DNA of 48,167 nucleotides, from the NCBI GenBank assembly GCA_944381215.1, contig CALWKF010000001.1, positions 129,201 to 177,367 on the forward strand, in the 5' to 3' direction. The position numbers and the translations under genes are program-made. The notes beneath the pieces were generated by a model. The model was given only the letters and a program-made list of their open reading frames with translations. It was not told the origin of the DNA and did no database searches. The number at the start of each line of letters is the position of its first letter. Within the stretch, counting starts at the first letter, position 1. This document shows positions 8,180 to 15,071 of this stretch, piece after piece. The DNA is from an uncultured Clostridia bacterium (lineage in GTDB: Bacteria; Bacillota; Clostridia; Christensenellales; UBA1242).

Positions 8180-9157
8180 ATGAAAAGAATAGGTGTTATC
8201 ACAAGCGGGGGAGATGCCCCTGGAATGAATGCGTGCCTTAAAACCGTGGTCGAGATGTCCCACAACTACGGCTACGAGTGTTTAGCTTTCAGGCGCGCGT
8301 ACAAAGGTGTTATCGCAAACGATTATTTCAACATCACCAAGGCCGACGTGGCCCCAATATTTAATAACGGAGGGAGCCTTATTTACTCCGCTCGGTGTAA
8401 GGAGTTTTTTGACCCGAAGTACCAGGAAATTGGCGCAAATAACTTAAAGGCCTTGGGCCTTCGCGCTCTTGTCGTTATCGGCGGAAACGGCAGTTACTTA
8501 GGGGCAGAGTGCCTCGCTAATCTCGGCGTAAATGTAATTTGTATTCCAGCAACTATTGACAACGATGTCCACTCCACGACTGAGGCAATAGGCTTTGACA
8601 GTGCCGTAAACAACGCCACCGATATGCTAGACAATATCAAGCAAACTATGCAGGCAAACGAGCGTATATCCATTATCGAGTGCATGGGTAGGCACGGGGG
8701 AAACATCGCCCTGTATAGCGGAATGGCAAGTCAAGCGGACATTGTGGCAGTGCCCGAGGACCCGCTAGACAAGGAGCACATCTACCGCTTTATACGCGAC
8801 CAACTAAACTACGGGAATGCTAGCCCGACTGTAGTTGTCGCCGAAAAGCAGTACGATGTGTATGCCTTGGCAAAGGAAATTGAGCGCGATTTTGGTCACG
8901 AGTGCCGTGCCGTGATTTTAGGCTATATGCAACGCGGCGGCAGGCCCACTGTAAAGGACCGTATGCTAGCAATTCGCTATGGCGTCGCCGCAATCGAACT
9001 CATTGATGCGGGCGAGCAAAACCTCGCAATTGGCCTCGATAACGACTTGATTGTTACCACACCAATTAATAGGGCGGTCAAAATGCAGACAAACTTCCGC
9101 CAAGACCTGTACGAGGCCTTCAAGCAACTAAACAACCCCCGCAACAAAGTTAAATAA
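8180..9157 (+). CDS. pfkA: 6-phosphofructokinase, variant at the Mg/ATP motif
   Basis: 325 residues, normal for PfkA, the glycolytic enzyme that phosphorylates fructose 6-phosphate to the 1,6-bisphosphate. Motifs keep the E. coli numbering: GGDAPGMN at 10-17, SARC at 70-73, TIDND at 125-129 with the catalytic Asp127, Arg162, and MGR at 169-171. The ATP/Mg motif reads GGNGS where the family normally has GGDGS, so residue 103 is Asn instead of the Mg-contacting Asp. Gly104, which favours ATP over pyrophosphate, is kept. The GTIDND block is ATIDND and the following PGT is HST. Twelve bases after dnaE with AAGGA before ATG, as in the usual dnaE-pfkA pair. It could be a normal enzyme with altered metal binding or a divergent paralogue; other pfk copies would lie outside the window. 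Confidence 0.92.
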   Translation: MKRIGVITSGGDAPGMNACLKTVVEMSHNYGYECLAFRRAYKGVIANDYFNITKADVAPIFNNGGSLIYSARCKEFFDPKYQEIGANNLKALGLRALVVIGGNGSYLGAECLANLGVNVICIPATIDNDVHSTTEAIGFDSAVNNATDMLDNIKQTMQANERISIIECMGRHGGNIALYSGMASQADIVAVPEDPLDKEHIYRFIRDQLNYGNASPTVVVAEKQYDVYALAKEIERDFGHECRAVILGYMQRGGRPTVKDRMLAIRYGVAAIELIDAGEQNLAIGLDNDLIVTTPINRAVKMQTNFRQDLYEAFKQLNNPRNKVK

Positions 9158-9200
9158 TCAACTAATAGACACTAATGTGCCTATTATTTTTATTTTGCTA

Positions 9201-9260
9201 ATGCGGGAAGGCATTCTGAGTCTGCCTCGCGAAGCCTGAGACGAAGGATCTCATTCCTCT
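9201..9260 (+). repeat. Dispersed palindromic repeat, copy A
   Basis: Begins GCGGGAAGGCATTCTGAG and ends GACGAAGGATCTC. The same head and tail recur at 9837, 9966, 10141 and 10271. Lies just after pfkA and may serve as a transcript end. Confidence 0.65.
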
Positions 9261-9309
9261 TAAAAAACTGCATTTTATTACAAAAAATTTATAATTATAC
9301 TTAAAATCG

Positions 9310-9339
9310 TTTAACATTTTCGCAAAATTTTGTTACAAT
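9310..9339 (+). promoter_or_regulatory. Probable sigma-A promoter of the 63-residue membrane peptide gene
   Basis: TTTAAC at 9310-9315, an 18-base spacer and TACAAT at 9334-9339, in an AT-rich stretch directly before an AGGAGGGG ribosome binding site at 9351. Confidence 0.45.
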
Positions 9340-9365
9340 ATGCATAAATAAGGAGGGGAGTGAGT

Positions 9366-9557
9366 ATGCCTTTTCAAATTATTTGTGCAAAAAATAAGCA
9401 GTTTTGGAGTAAGATTATTTCTGCCGTATGCGGTTTTGCTCTCGTGATTGTGGCAATGGTAGTAGTTTTCCCTGCAACTTCCGATTCCGCTACCACTATC
9501 GAAGCGCAAACCACCACCGTAACCGCCCAAGAAACCCAAACCGAAGAATCTAATTAA
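9366..9557 (+). CDS. Small single-pass membrane protein, unknown function
   Basis: 63 residues from ATG 9366, which has AGGAGGGG seven bases upstream; an in-frame GTG at 9360 is too close to that site. Residues about 15-37 (SKIISAVCGFALVIVAMVVV) form one membrane segment, after a short Lys-containing N-terminus. The remaining tail is rich in Thr, Glu and Gln (AQTTTVTAQETQTEES) with no Cys and no sorting motif, so it is probably exported with the tail outside. It has its own promoter and a terminator at 9586. It is isolated between dispersed repeats and resembles no family I recognise. The good RBS, promoter and terminator argue for a real gene. Confidence 0.6.
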   Translation: MPFQIICAKNKQFWSKIISAVCGFALVIVAMVVVFPATSDSATTIEAQTTTVTAQETQTEESN

Positions 9558-9585
9558 ACGCAACTTTTATACTTAAAAATAAAAG

Positions 9586-9607
9586 CCATTCCTATGGCTT
9601 AGTTTTT
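9586..9607 (+). terminator. Terminator of the small membrane peptide gene
   Basis: AAGCCAT, loop TCCT, ATGGCTT, then AGTTTTTAG. Confidence 0.65.
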
Positions 9608-9799
9608 AGTCCTCTCAATTCAATCTAAGAGCTTGTTTTTTAGCCCCTTTAATTTCTTAGTTGCTTTAATTCAACTTGATGACATAGTTTTCTAGTCGCC
9701 ATAAATAAATCTACCATTATGTACTACACCCTCAAAAGCCAATTTTGCAGGTGTAGTTCTTTATTTACGCAAATTTTAAACACTAATAAAAGTTTGGGC

Positions 9800-9901
9800 T
9801 GGTACGGCGCAAAGTTGTACTCCCAATATATTCGGGGTCATCCTGAGCCTCGACCCGCGGTGCGTAGGCGCACACCCAATAATTAAGGTATAGCCGTACC
9901 A
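9800..9901. repeat. Dispersed repeat copy B inside 9-base terminal inverted repeats
   Basis: TGGTACGGC at 9800-9808 is inverted as GCCGTACCA at 9893-9901. Inside, GGTCATCCTGAGCC at 9837 starts a shortened copy of the dispersed family, and GTGCG/CGCAC at 9860-9873 forms a small hairpin. The usual tail GACGAAGGATCTC is missing from this copy. Confidence 0.5.
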
Positions 9902-9965
9902 ACAAGATAATGTGTTGTTGTGTTATAATTGCATAGTTGTACTAAAATAATACCAATAAAATCAA

Positions 9966-10115
9966 TGTCATTCTGAGCCTCGACCCGCGTAGCCTTAGAC
10001 GAAGGATCTCGTCTCATCCGCTTTATTCTACTATATCTTTGCGGTTTGTTTGGAAATGTTATAAGCGGAATAGATTCTTCGTCAAAGGGCTCTGTAAGCA
10101 AGGCTCAGAATGACA
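9966..10115. mobile_element. MITE-like palindromic element with 15-base perfect terminal inverted repeats
   Basis: TGTCATTCTGAGCCT at 9966-9980 is perfectly inverted at 10101-10115. Subterminal pairing continues inward (GACGAAGGATCT on the left, AGATTCTTCGTC on the right; CCGCTTTA against TAAGCGG), so the whole 150-base unit can fold into one imperfect hairpin. The 14-base sequence TACCAATAAAATCA occurs directly before it (9951-9964) and again just after it (10124-10137). It encodes no protein; a 72-residue minus-strand frame across it is spurious. Confidence 0.6.
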
Positions 10116-10140
10116 ATGTTTTTTACCAATAAAATCACTT

Positions 10141-10200
10141 GGTCATCCTGAGTGTCGACCCGCAACGCTTTTCGACGAAGGATCTCATTCCTGCCGCTTT
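10141..10200 (+). repeat. Dispersed palindromic repeat, copy D
   Basis: GGTCATCCTGAGTGTCGACC at the head and TTCGACGAAGGATCTCATTC at the tail. It follows the second TACCAATAAAATCA, so that 14-mer precedes two successive repeat units with a period of about 173 bases. Confidence 0.6.
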
Positions 10201-10214
10201 AAGAGGACACGCGG

Positions 10215-10282
10215 CTGGCGCGAAAGCATTCGTTTCTAATTAAAGTAATCATTCACGCGCCAGACTTCCCGCAAGCGGGAAG
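10215..10282. repeat. Two GC-rich inverted repeats
   Basis: CTGGCGCG at 10215-10222 pairs with CGCGCCAG at 10256-10263; immediately after, CTTCCCGC and GCGGGAAG (10265-10282) form a perfect 8-pair hairpin with an AA loop. They lie between repeat copies D and E and contrast with the AT-rich surroundings. Confidence 0.55.
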
Positions 10283-10336
10283 GCATCCTGAGCCCGCCCC
10301 GCGTAAGCCCTCAGACGAAAGATCTATTCCTCTTAT
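10271..10336 (+). repeat. Dispersed palindromic repeat, copy E
   Basis: GCGGGAAGGCATCCTGAG head and CAGACGAAAGATCT tail; most similar to copy A at 9201, including the GCGGGAAGGC lead-in. Confidence 0.6.
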
Positions 10337-10655
10337 TTATTGTTTTATAAAGAGATTTTTTACGCAATTTAAATAATTTCCAGTATTTTCCAGCCTATAA
10401 TTTCTAAAAACTTTTTAAAAAATTTGCTAAAAACCTCGAAAATTGTTATAATAATATTATTAGAATATATAAAGGAGGGAATCAACAACAAACAACTTCT
10501 AGGACGATGTGGTTTTTAATTGCTAGTTAATCATAGTATAATCTGAGTATTCAATTATGCCCTTGTTCCTAGTCTAAAATTAAATTATATTTAGTTTTGT
10601 TGTTGAAAAATAAATATGAAGTACTCTTTTAATACAAAAATGAATAAAAACCTAC

Positions 10656-10665
10656 GGGGGGGGGG
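10656..10665. repeat. Homopolymeric G10 tract
   Basis: Ten consecutive G residues in otherwise very AT-rich intergenic DNA, 178 bases before the start of the secreted protein gene. Such tracts are slippage-prone. Confidence 0.8.
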
Positions 10666-10821
10666 CGCTTTCTAGCCTAAAAATTTCTTGTATTAGAAAA
10701 ACTCACTTTAATCTATAAATTTATTTTTAATCAAAGATTTTAATTAATTTTACTAAAAAAGCAAATAATAAAATAAAAGTAAATTATAGAAAATATTGTA
10801 GCGAATTTTATTCGTATAAAC

Positions 10822-10837
10822 TATAATAAAAGGTGAG
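10822..10837 (+). promoter_or_regulatory. -10 box and ribosome binding site of the secreted protein gene
   Basis: TATAAT at 10822-10827 and AGGTGAG at 10831-10837. There is no good -35 box at normal spacing (nearest TTGTAG is 20 bases upstream), and the -10 to RBS distance is so short that the leader would be almost absent; a start farther upstream is possible. Confidence 0.4.
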
Positions 10838-10842
10838 TTTTC

Positions 10843-12783
10843 ATGATAAAATTATCCAAAGCTAAAACGAGTTTAATAGTAACCCTTGTCTGCATTTTCT
10901 GTATAGCCACACTATTAACCGCTTTTTTATTTTTCCCAAAAGATACAGTAAACGCGTTTACCAGTGTTGATGATTCGAATGCAGTTATAGTCCCTCAATT
11001 ATGGGATGAGTCTAGCCAGTCCTTTAACTCAACAAATTTTCGTACACTATTAAGTTACATATCAAGCGATGGCACAATTAATGGGGTAAACACCACCCAA
11101 CAAACCGCCGCGGACATTCGAAATTATACCTATGGTGGTAAAGCCAGTGGTAGAGCAGTCGTTGTTCAACTAGGCAACTACCAGTGGCAAGTAGTATATT
11201 TAACTCGTACCAACAACACCAGTGGCGACCATATAGCAACTCTTTTAATGGCAAATAACGATGGCACGGCAACATACGGAAATAGTAGTTCTTACTATGG
11301 AGCAAATGACTTTAATAATGGCTATCCAACCAGTATGTATGGTACTAGCCATATTCGTGCAGTAACTTTAAATAATGGTGGACCATATGTAAAAATTACT
11401 AATAATAGTTCAAATCCAACGGATTCAGATATAGAGATTCTTGATAAAGATGCAGGTCACAAATACGCACTATACACTGTAGAATCTAATGGCCTAACAG
11501 ACTACATTGTACAACCCAAAGATGTATGGTACCAAACACAATCTCAAGGGAATACTAATAATGGTATGAACTACGTATTAAATAACGAGTCTCTCGCAAC
11601 GAATCTCTCAGGCTATTATAACAATAACACTTATCAAACTAAAACATATTACACCCAGTGGGGAGATGACCATTTGTGGCTTCCCAGCCTTTCAGAAACA
11701 GGTCGAAATGATACTTATGACGGTATTTGGGAGTTATCCACAGCAGAACGCTCCAGTACGGCCTACTATTGGTGGTCGCGGTCTGGTAACGATGATTATT
11801 CGCCTTATGTTTACCCTCTTAATTCCTCCGGCTCCGGCTATCCTAACAACTATGTGTACTATAGCCACGGCGTGCGGGCAGCGCTTCACTTAAATCTTGA
11901 TGCCGCAGTGAATAATTTAACAAATGATATAACAGTTGAGTCAAGCAATACTAACCAAGGCACAGTTTCAGGTGGGGGGACATATGCGTTTGACTATATT
12001 GGCACCATCACAATTACAGCCTCATCAAACTATGGTTACATTTTCGATTACTGGCAAGATAGTAGCGGCAACAAAATTTACCAAAACCCGTATACTTTTC
12101 CAGTAACCAAAAGCGAAACATATACTGCATATTTCCGTGAATCTATAATTACAATTACATCCTCAAATAGCGGTGCCGAAATCGCTCGGACATACTCCGA
12201 TATCGGCAACGTATCAATCACTTATGGCCTAACATTTTCTGCAAATAATTATATATCGGGCATAATAATTAATAATGGAGTTGTCCAAGATGTCGGGAGC
12301 CTGAGTGGTGATTTAATAGTCGATGACACTTGCACCGCCATAAGTTACCGCACCAACACAACGGGCTCGCAACTCATACTTGAAATTTTTCAAGTTGCCG
12401 ACGACATCACCATAAACCTAATATTTGTCGACATCGCCCAAAGTTACACCCCCGCCAGTGGTGGCACTAGTATTACGGGTGTCGCATTGCAAGTGAGCGG
12501 AGGCAGTGGCTCGACCTTTGAGGCGGTAGGTGAGGCGCGAATTACAGGCTACTCCCAAGCCGAAAACATTACCTACGTGCACGTGAGCGCAGTACCTTCG
12601 AGTGGCTACTATTTCGTAGGCTGGCAAACTAACGACGACACCGACCTAACCGATTACGGAAGCAGTGCCGACATCCCATACAACCTAATCGAGGGCAAAA
12701 TTCTCACCGCCGTTTTCGCCCCGAATCCATCCAACTCTCAAACCAACTCCACCACCGACAACACAGGCACAGAGATAGGTTAG
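10843..12783 (+). CDS. Secreted surface-type protein with InlB-like repeat domains
   Basis: 646 residues. An N-terminal signal peptide (Lys-rich start, hydrophobic core about 12-32, cleavage likely after VNAF) targets it outside. Residues about 35-360 are Asn-, Ser- and Tyr-rich and end in a WLPSLSET ... YYWWSRSG ... GVRAALHLNL block that recalls the DUF6273 type found in gut Bacillota. Two bacterial repeat domains of the divergent InlB B-repeat kind follow: GTVSGGGTYAF ... GYIFDYWQDSSG ... YTAYFRE near 365-435, and GYYFVGWQTND ... LTAVFAPN near 585-630. There is no LPXTG motif, no C-terminal membrane segment and no dockerin, so attachment to the cell is unexplained. AGGTGAG precedes ATG and two terminators follow. 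Likely an accessory adhesin or cell-surface protein; binding partner unknown. Confidence 0.8.
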   Translation: MIKLSKAKTSLIVTLVCIFCIATLLTAFLFFPKDTVNAFTSVDDSNAVIVPQLWDESSQSFNSTNFRTLLSYISSDGTINGVNTTQQTAADIRNYTYGGKASGRAVVVQLGNYQWQVVYLTRTNNTSGDHIATLLMANNDGTATYGNSSSYYGANDFNNGYPTSMYGTSHIRAVTLNNGGPYVKITNNSSNPTDSDIEILDKDAGHKYALYTVESNGLTDYIVQPKDVWYQTQSQGNTNNGMNYVLNNESLATNLSGYYNNNTYQTKTYYTQWGDDHLWLPSLSETGRNDTYDGIWELSTAERSSTAYYWWSRSGNDDYSPYVYPLNSSGSGYPNNYVYYSHGVRAALHLNLDAAVNNLTNDITVESSNTNQGTVSGGGTYAFDYIGTITITASSNYGYIFDYWQDSSGNKIYQNPYTFPVTKSETYTAYFRESIITITSSNSGAEIARTYSDIGNVSITYGLTFSANNYISGIIINNGVVQDVGSLSGDLIVDDTCTAISYRTNTTGSQLILEIFQVADDITINLIFVDIAQSYTPASGGTSITGVALQVSGGSGSTFEAVGEARITGYSQAENITYVHVSAVPSSGYYFVGWQTNDDTDLTDYGSSADIPYNLIEGKILTAVFAPNPSNSQTNSTTDNTGTEIG

Positions 12784-12863
12784 ATTCTCAAATTAAAAGA
12801 AACAAAACACACTTGAATAACAACAATATAGACCTTGCGAAAGTGTTGTGATTTATTCAAAAT

Positions 12864-12891
12864 AAAAGCGAAATTACATGATTTCGCTTTT
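12864..12891 (+). terminator. Terminator 1 after the secreted protein gene
   Basis: Perfect 11-pair stem AAAAGCGAAAT / ATTTCGCTTTT with a TACATG loop. Confidence 0.75.
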
Positions 12892-12901
12892 AGTAAAACA
12901 A

Positions 12902-12931
12902 AAATCTACTAGCAAATCTAGTAGATTTTTT
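12902..12931. terminator. Terminator 2, tandem with the first
   Basis: Perfect 11-pair stem AAATCTACTAG / CTAGTAGATTT, loop CAAAT, T-run on the plus strand. A-rich flanks could let it also stop minus-strand transcription from ydjC. Confidence 0.7.
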
Positions 12932-13041
12932 AATATTAAGGTCAATTTTTAATAAATAAGTTTAATTTTTTAAGCAATTAAATAAAGTATTAAAGTTTTA
13001 ATTAGATATTTAATTTAAATTATAAGAAAAAATAAGTTTAA

Positions 13042-13782
13042 CTAAATTTCTCCAAAGCCTACGAGTTCGACATCGTCAAAGTAGCCCTTGGCCTTGGCCT
13101 CGCGTAAAACCTTGATTTCATCTTCGCGCACTAGGTAGTTAGTCTGCCCGCGGGTGTAGTCATCAATGTAGCCAACATGGGTGAGTACCTCGAGGCTGAT
13201 GTCGCGCCCCCAAAATAGACTCTTTAACACGTCAAATGTCGAAATGTCCACGCCATTCCCGTGGAAAGCAAAGCTAAACTCGTCCGTAGTCTTGACTCCC
13301 ATTTCGCGCGCCAAATTCCTAGCATTTTCGTCCATAGCACGTACAGGCAATTTATACTCCTGCGCCAGCTCCAAATACGCCTTTAAAATGTTGGGAATCT
13401 CGTTAAAGTAGTGGTGGTGGTCGAGGTGGTCAGGCTTCAGCCCGCTGTCTAAAAACTTCTCAATCTGCGCCCTCAACTCTTTTTTCGCATCCACATACTG
13501 CGTGTAGTATCCCAGCATGCACACATAGTGAAATGTCCCGTTTTCATCAACAAGGCTCGGAATTTCGCTTGCAGGAAGCACCGATTTCCCATAAGTTAGG
13601 TTTAAGTGGATACCTATATTTTTTAGTTCACGGTCCTTTGCAAGTTTAATTGCCTCATCAGTGTACGGCGTGTTCATCATCATAGTGGTGCTAGATATCA
13701 GCCCCTCATCCAAACACTCCAAAATTCCTTTGTTTACGCTTTGACTCAAACCAAAATCATCGGCATTTAATATTAATTTCAT
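13042..13782 (-). CDS. YdjC/ChbG-type carbohydrate deacetylase
   Basis: 246 residues, matching the ChbG/YdjC/HpnK family of metal-dependent deacetylases that remove acetyl groups from chito-oligosaccharides or related sugars. Seen: LNADDFGLS at the start (catalytic Asp and metal-binding Asp), GIHLNLT, and DHLDHHHYFNEIP with the metal-binding His cluster near residue 130. No signal peptide, so it is cytoplasmic. It is read toward the island from downstream of rpsT but lies beyond the rpsT terminator, so it probably has its own promoter in the short gap. No phosphotransferase or chitobiose genes are nearby, so the substrate is open. Confidence 0.88.
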   Translation of the reverse strand: MKLILNADDFGLSQSVNKGILECLDEGLISSTTMMMNTPYTDEAIKLAKDRELKNIGIHLNLTYGKSVLPASEIPSLVDENGTFHYVCMLGYYTQYVDAKKELRAQIEKFLDSGLKPDHLDHHHYFNEIPNILKAYLELAQEYKLPVRAMDENARNLAREMGVKTTDEFSFAFHGNGVDISTFDVLKSLFWGRDISLEVLTHVGYIDDYTRGQTNYLVREDEIKVLREAKAKGYFDDVELVGFGEI

Positions 13783-13803
13783 AATTTTCTCCTATTTTAA
13801 TGT

Positions 13804-13827
13804 TAAAAAAACTCCCCAAGGGGAGTA
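13804..13827 (-). terminator. Terminator of rpsT
   Basis: On the minus strand: CTCCCC, TT, GGGGAG, then a run of seven T. The two-base central gap means the closing pair probably opens into a four-base loop. Confidence 0.75.
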
Positions 13828-13833
13828 GGTTTA

Positions 13834-14106
13834 CTACGCTGCGTTTTTTGCATTGTATAGTTCTTTAGCAAGATTTGCCTTTTTACGCGAAGCAGTGTTT
13901 GCCTGGTAAACGTTATCAAGTCTTGCGCGGTCAATCAAACTAACAGCAGTTTTAAGTGTGCTCTCAGCAGCGGCGAAATCCTTGGCTGCGATTTGTTCGC
14001 GGAATTTGCGAATTTCAGTAGCAATACGAGATTTCTTCGACTTGTTAGCGATTCTAGCCTGCTCGTTAGTGATGATTCTCTTTTTCTGTGATTTAATGTT
14101 TGCCAC
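13834..14106 (-). CDS. rpsT: 30S ribosomal protein S20
   Basis: 90 residues, basic, Lys- and Ala-rich; binds 16S rRNA early in 30S assembly. The start MANIKSQKKRI and the later ARLDNVYQANTASRKKANLA are typical of S20. The start codon is GTG (bases 14104-14106 on the minus strand) with AGGAG nine bases upstream; there is no nearer in-frame ATG. A promoter with the TTGCAA type -35 box lies at 14142-14170, and a GC-rich terminator follows. It is divergent from gpr, an arrangement often kept in Bacillota. Confidence 0.97.
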   Translation of the reverse strand: MANIKSQKKRIITNEQARIANKSKKSRIATEIRKFREQIAAKDFAAAESTLKTAVSLIDRARLDNVYQANTASRKKANLAKELYNAKNAA

Positions 14107-14141
14107 TATATTTATCTCCTATAAAAATTTGTTACTTGTTG

Positions 14142-14170
14142 ATTCTATCATATTTTTTCAAATTTTGCAA
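14142..14170 (-). promoter_or_regulatory. rpsT promoter
   Basis: Reading the minus strand: TTGCAA (14165-14170), 17-base spacer, TAGAAT (14142-14147). The sequence between, AATTTGAAAAAATATGA, closely resembles the promoter of the tRNA-Cys unit at 44295. Confidence 0.7.
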
Positions 14171-14228
14171 GGGTTATAAAACATTTTTTTGTAAATAATA
14201 GAAAAAGATTGTTTTTCGAGAGGTATCT

Positions 14229-15002
14229 ATGGCAAAAAGTAAGGCAACAAGCGACAATAAAATGTTAGGTGAAGAGGTTTTTAGTGGCAGTTATGACACA
14301 AAAAAGTACCGCTTAGAGATTAATTCCGCCACATTATCTAAAAAATATGGCAAGCCCCAAGGCCTCTACACTACGCTAAATTGCTCGCTATTATTTCACA
14401 CATCGGAGAGTGCACGGAAGTATATAATTAAACTAATTACGCAAATTTTAACCGATTATTTAAAAAGTATAAAGGGCACAGTTCTAGTCGTAGGCCTCGG
14501 GAACGCCTTTTTAGTCGCCGACAGTTTAGGCGCTCTTGTTGTGCGTGATATTTTAGCCACCCATAACGCGCCACCCGAAATTCGCGAAGATTTAGGTGAT
14601 GTTTGTGCACTCATCCCTGGGGTGAGCGGAATAAACGGCTTTGAAACATTCGAAATTGTCAGCAGTGTCGCTAGGTTTATAAAGCCCGAAGTTGTGGTGC
14701 TTGTCGACACGCTAACCGCAAATTCTCCTACGAGGCTCGGGTGCAGTTTTCAGTTTAGCGATTCTGGAATAACTCCAGGTGCGGGCATCGGCAACAAAAA
14801 TCGCAGGTTGGATAAAAACAGCCTAGGCTGTCGCGTTGTTTCAATCGGCGTGCCTTTAATGATTCGCTCCGAAGTGGTTAATTTTGAAAACTTTATTGTT
14901 ACGCCAAAGGAAATTGACATTTATACCAAAAACTGCGCTAAAATTATCGCCAGAGCCCTTAACGAAGCCCTTCATGGCAAAGAATATAAGAATTTTTTGT
15001 AA
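14229..15002 (+). CDS. gpr: Germination protease-like protein (GPR family)
   Basis: 257 residues. GPR degrades small acid-soluble spore proteins during germination. The core signature is complete: VVGLGNAFLVADSLG near 88-102, ALIPGVSGINGFETFE, VLVDTLTANSPTRLG, FSDSGITPGAGIGNKNR and VSIGVPLMI. The two aspartates proposed for catalysis in the family would be those in ADSLG and VDTLTA. Typical GPR proteins have about 340-370 residues, so this one lacks part of the N-terminal region and of the C-terminal region that follows the IGVP motif. Start ATG follows GAGAGG at 14218. It is adjacent to and divergent from rpsT, as in Bacillus. The related YyaC family is shorter and is the main alternative. 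Confidence 0.85.
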   Translation: MAKSKATSDNKMLGEEVFSGSYDTKKYRLEINSATLSKKYGKPQGLYTTLNCSLLFHTSESARKYIIKLITQILTDYLKSIKGTVLVVGLGNAFLVADSLGALVVRDILATHNAPPEIREDLGDVCALIPGVSGINGFETFEIVSSVARFIKPEVVVLVDTLTANSPTRLGCSFQFSDSGITPGAGIGNKNRRLDKNSLGCRVVSIGVPLMIRSEVVNFENFIVTPKEIDIYTKNCAKIIARALNEALHGKEYKNFL

Positions 15003-15019
15003 ATTCAGTCAAAGCAATT

Positions 15020-15047
15020 TTGCTTGTTTATTCTATTGTGTTATAAT
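15020..15047 (+). promoter_or_regulatory. Promoter of the hypothetical gene at 15072
   Basis: TTGCTT (15020-15025), 16-base spacer ending TGT, TATAAT (15042-15047), so an extended -10. The -35 box is also the 3' arm of a small inverted repeat (AAGCAA/TTGCTT) that may weakly end gpr transcripts. Confidence 0.65.
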
Positions 15048-15071
15048 GAATTATCTACAAAGGAGGAAAAT

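Larger units (their letters stand above)
9558..10842. other. Long intergenic repeat island without a supported gene
   Basis: About 1.3 kb with no reading frame that has both a start site and credible composition. It holds a terminator, an 8-base inverted repeat (ACTACACC at 9723 and GGTGTAGT at 9751), four of the five dispersed repeats, a MITE-like palindrome, two GC-rich hairpins at 10215-10282, an orphan promoter and ribosome binding site near 10450-10480, and a G10 tract at 10656. From about 10340 to 10842 the DNA is very AT-rich and probably acts as the upstream region of the secreted protein gene. Confidence 0.7.

Noticed and set aside
9333..9563. 76-codon minus-strand frame opposite the small membrane peptide gene
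   Set aside because: Gly-rich shadow of the T-rich tail region; the plus strand has promoter, RBS and terminator.
9883..10101. 72-codon minus-strand frame in the repeat island
   Set aside because: It runs across the palindromic element and its sequence is dictated by the repeat; no Shine-Dalgarno site.
9201..10336. CRISPR array
   Set aside because: Repeats are few, unequal in length, present in both orientations and without regular spacers; no cas genes nearby.
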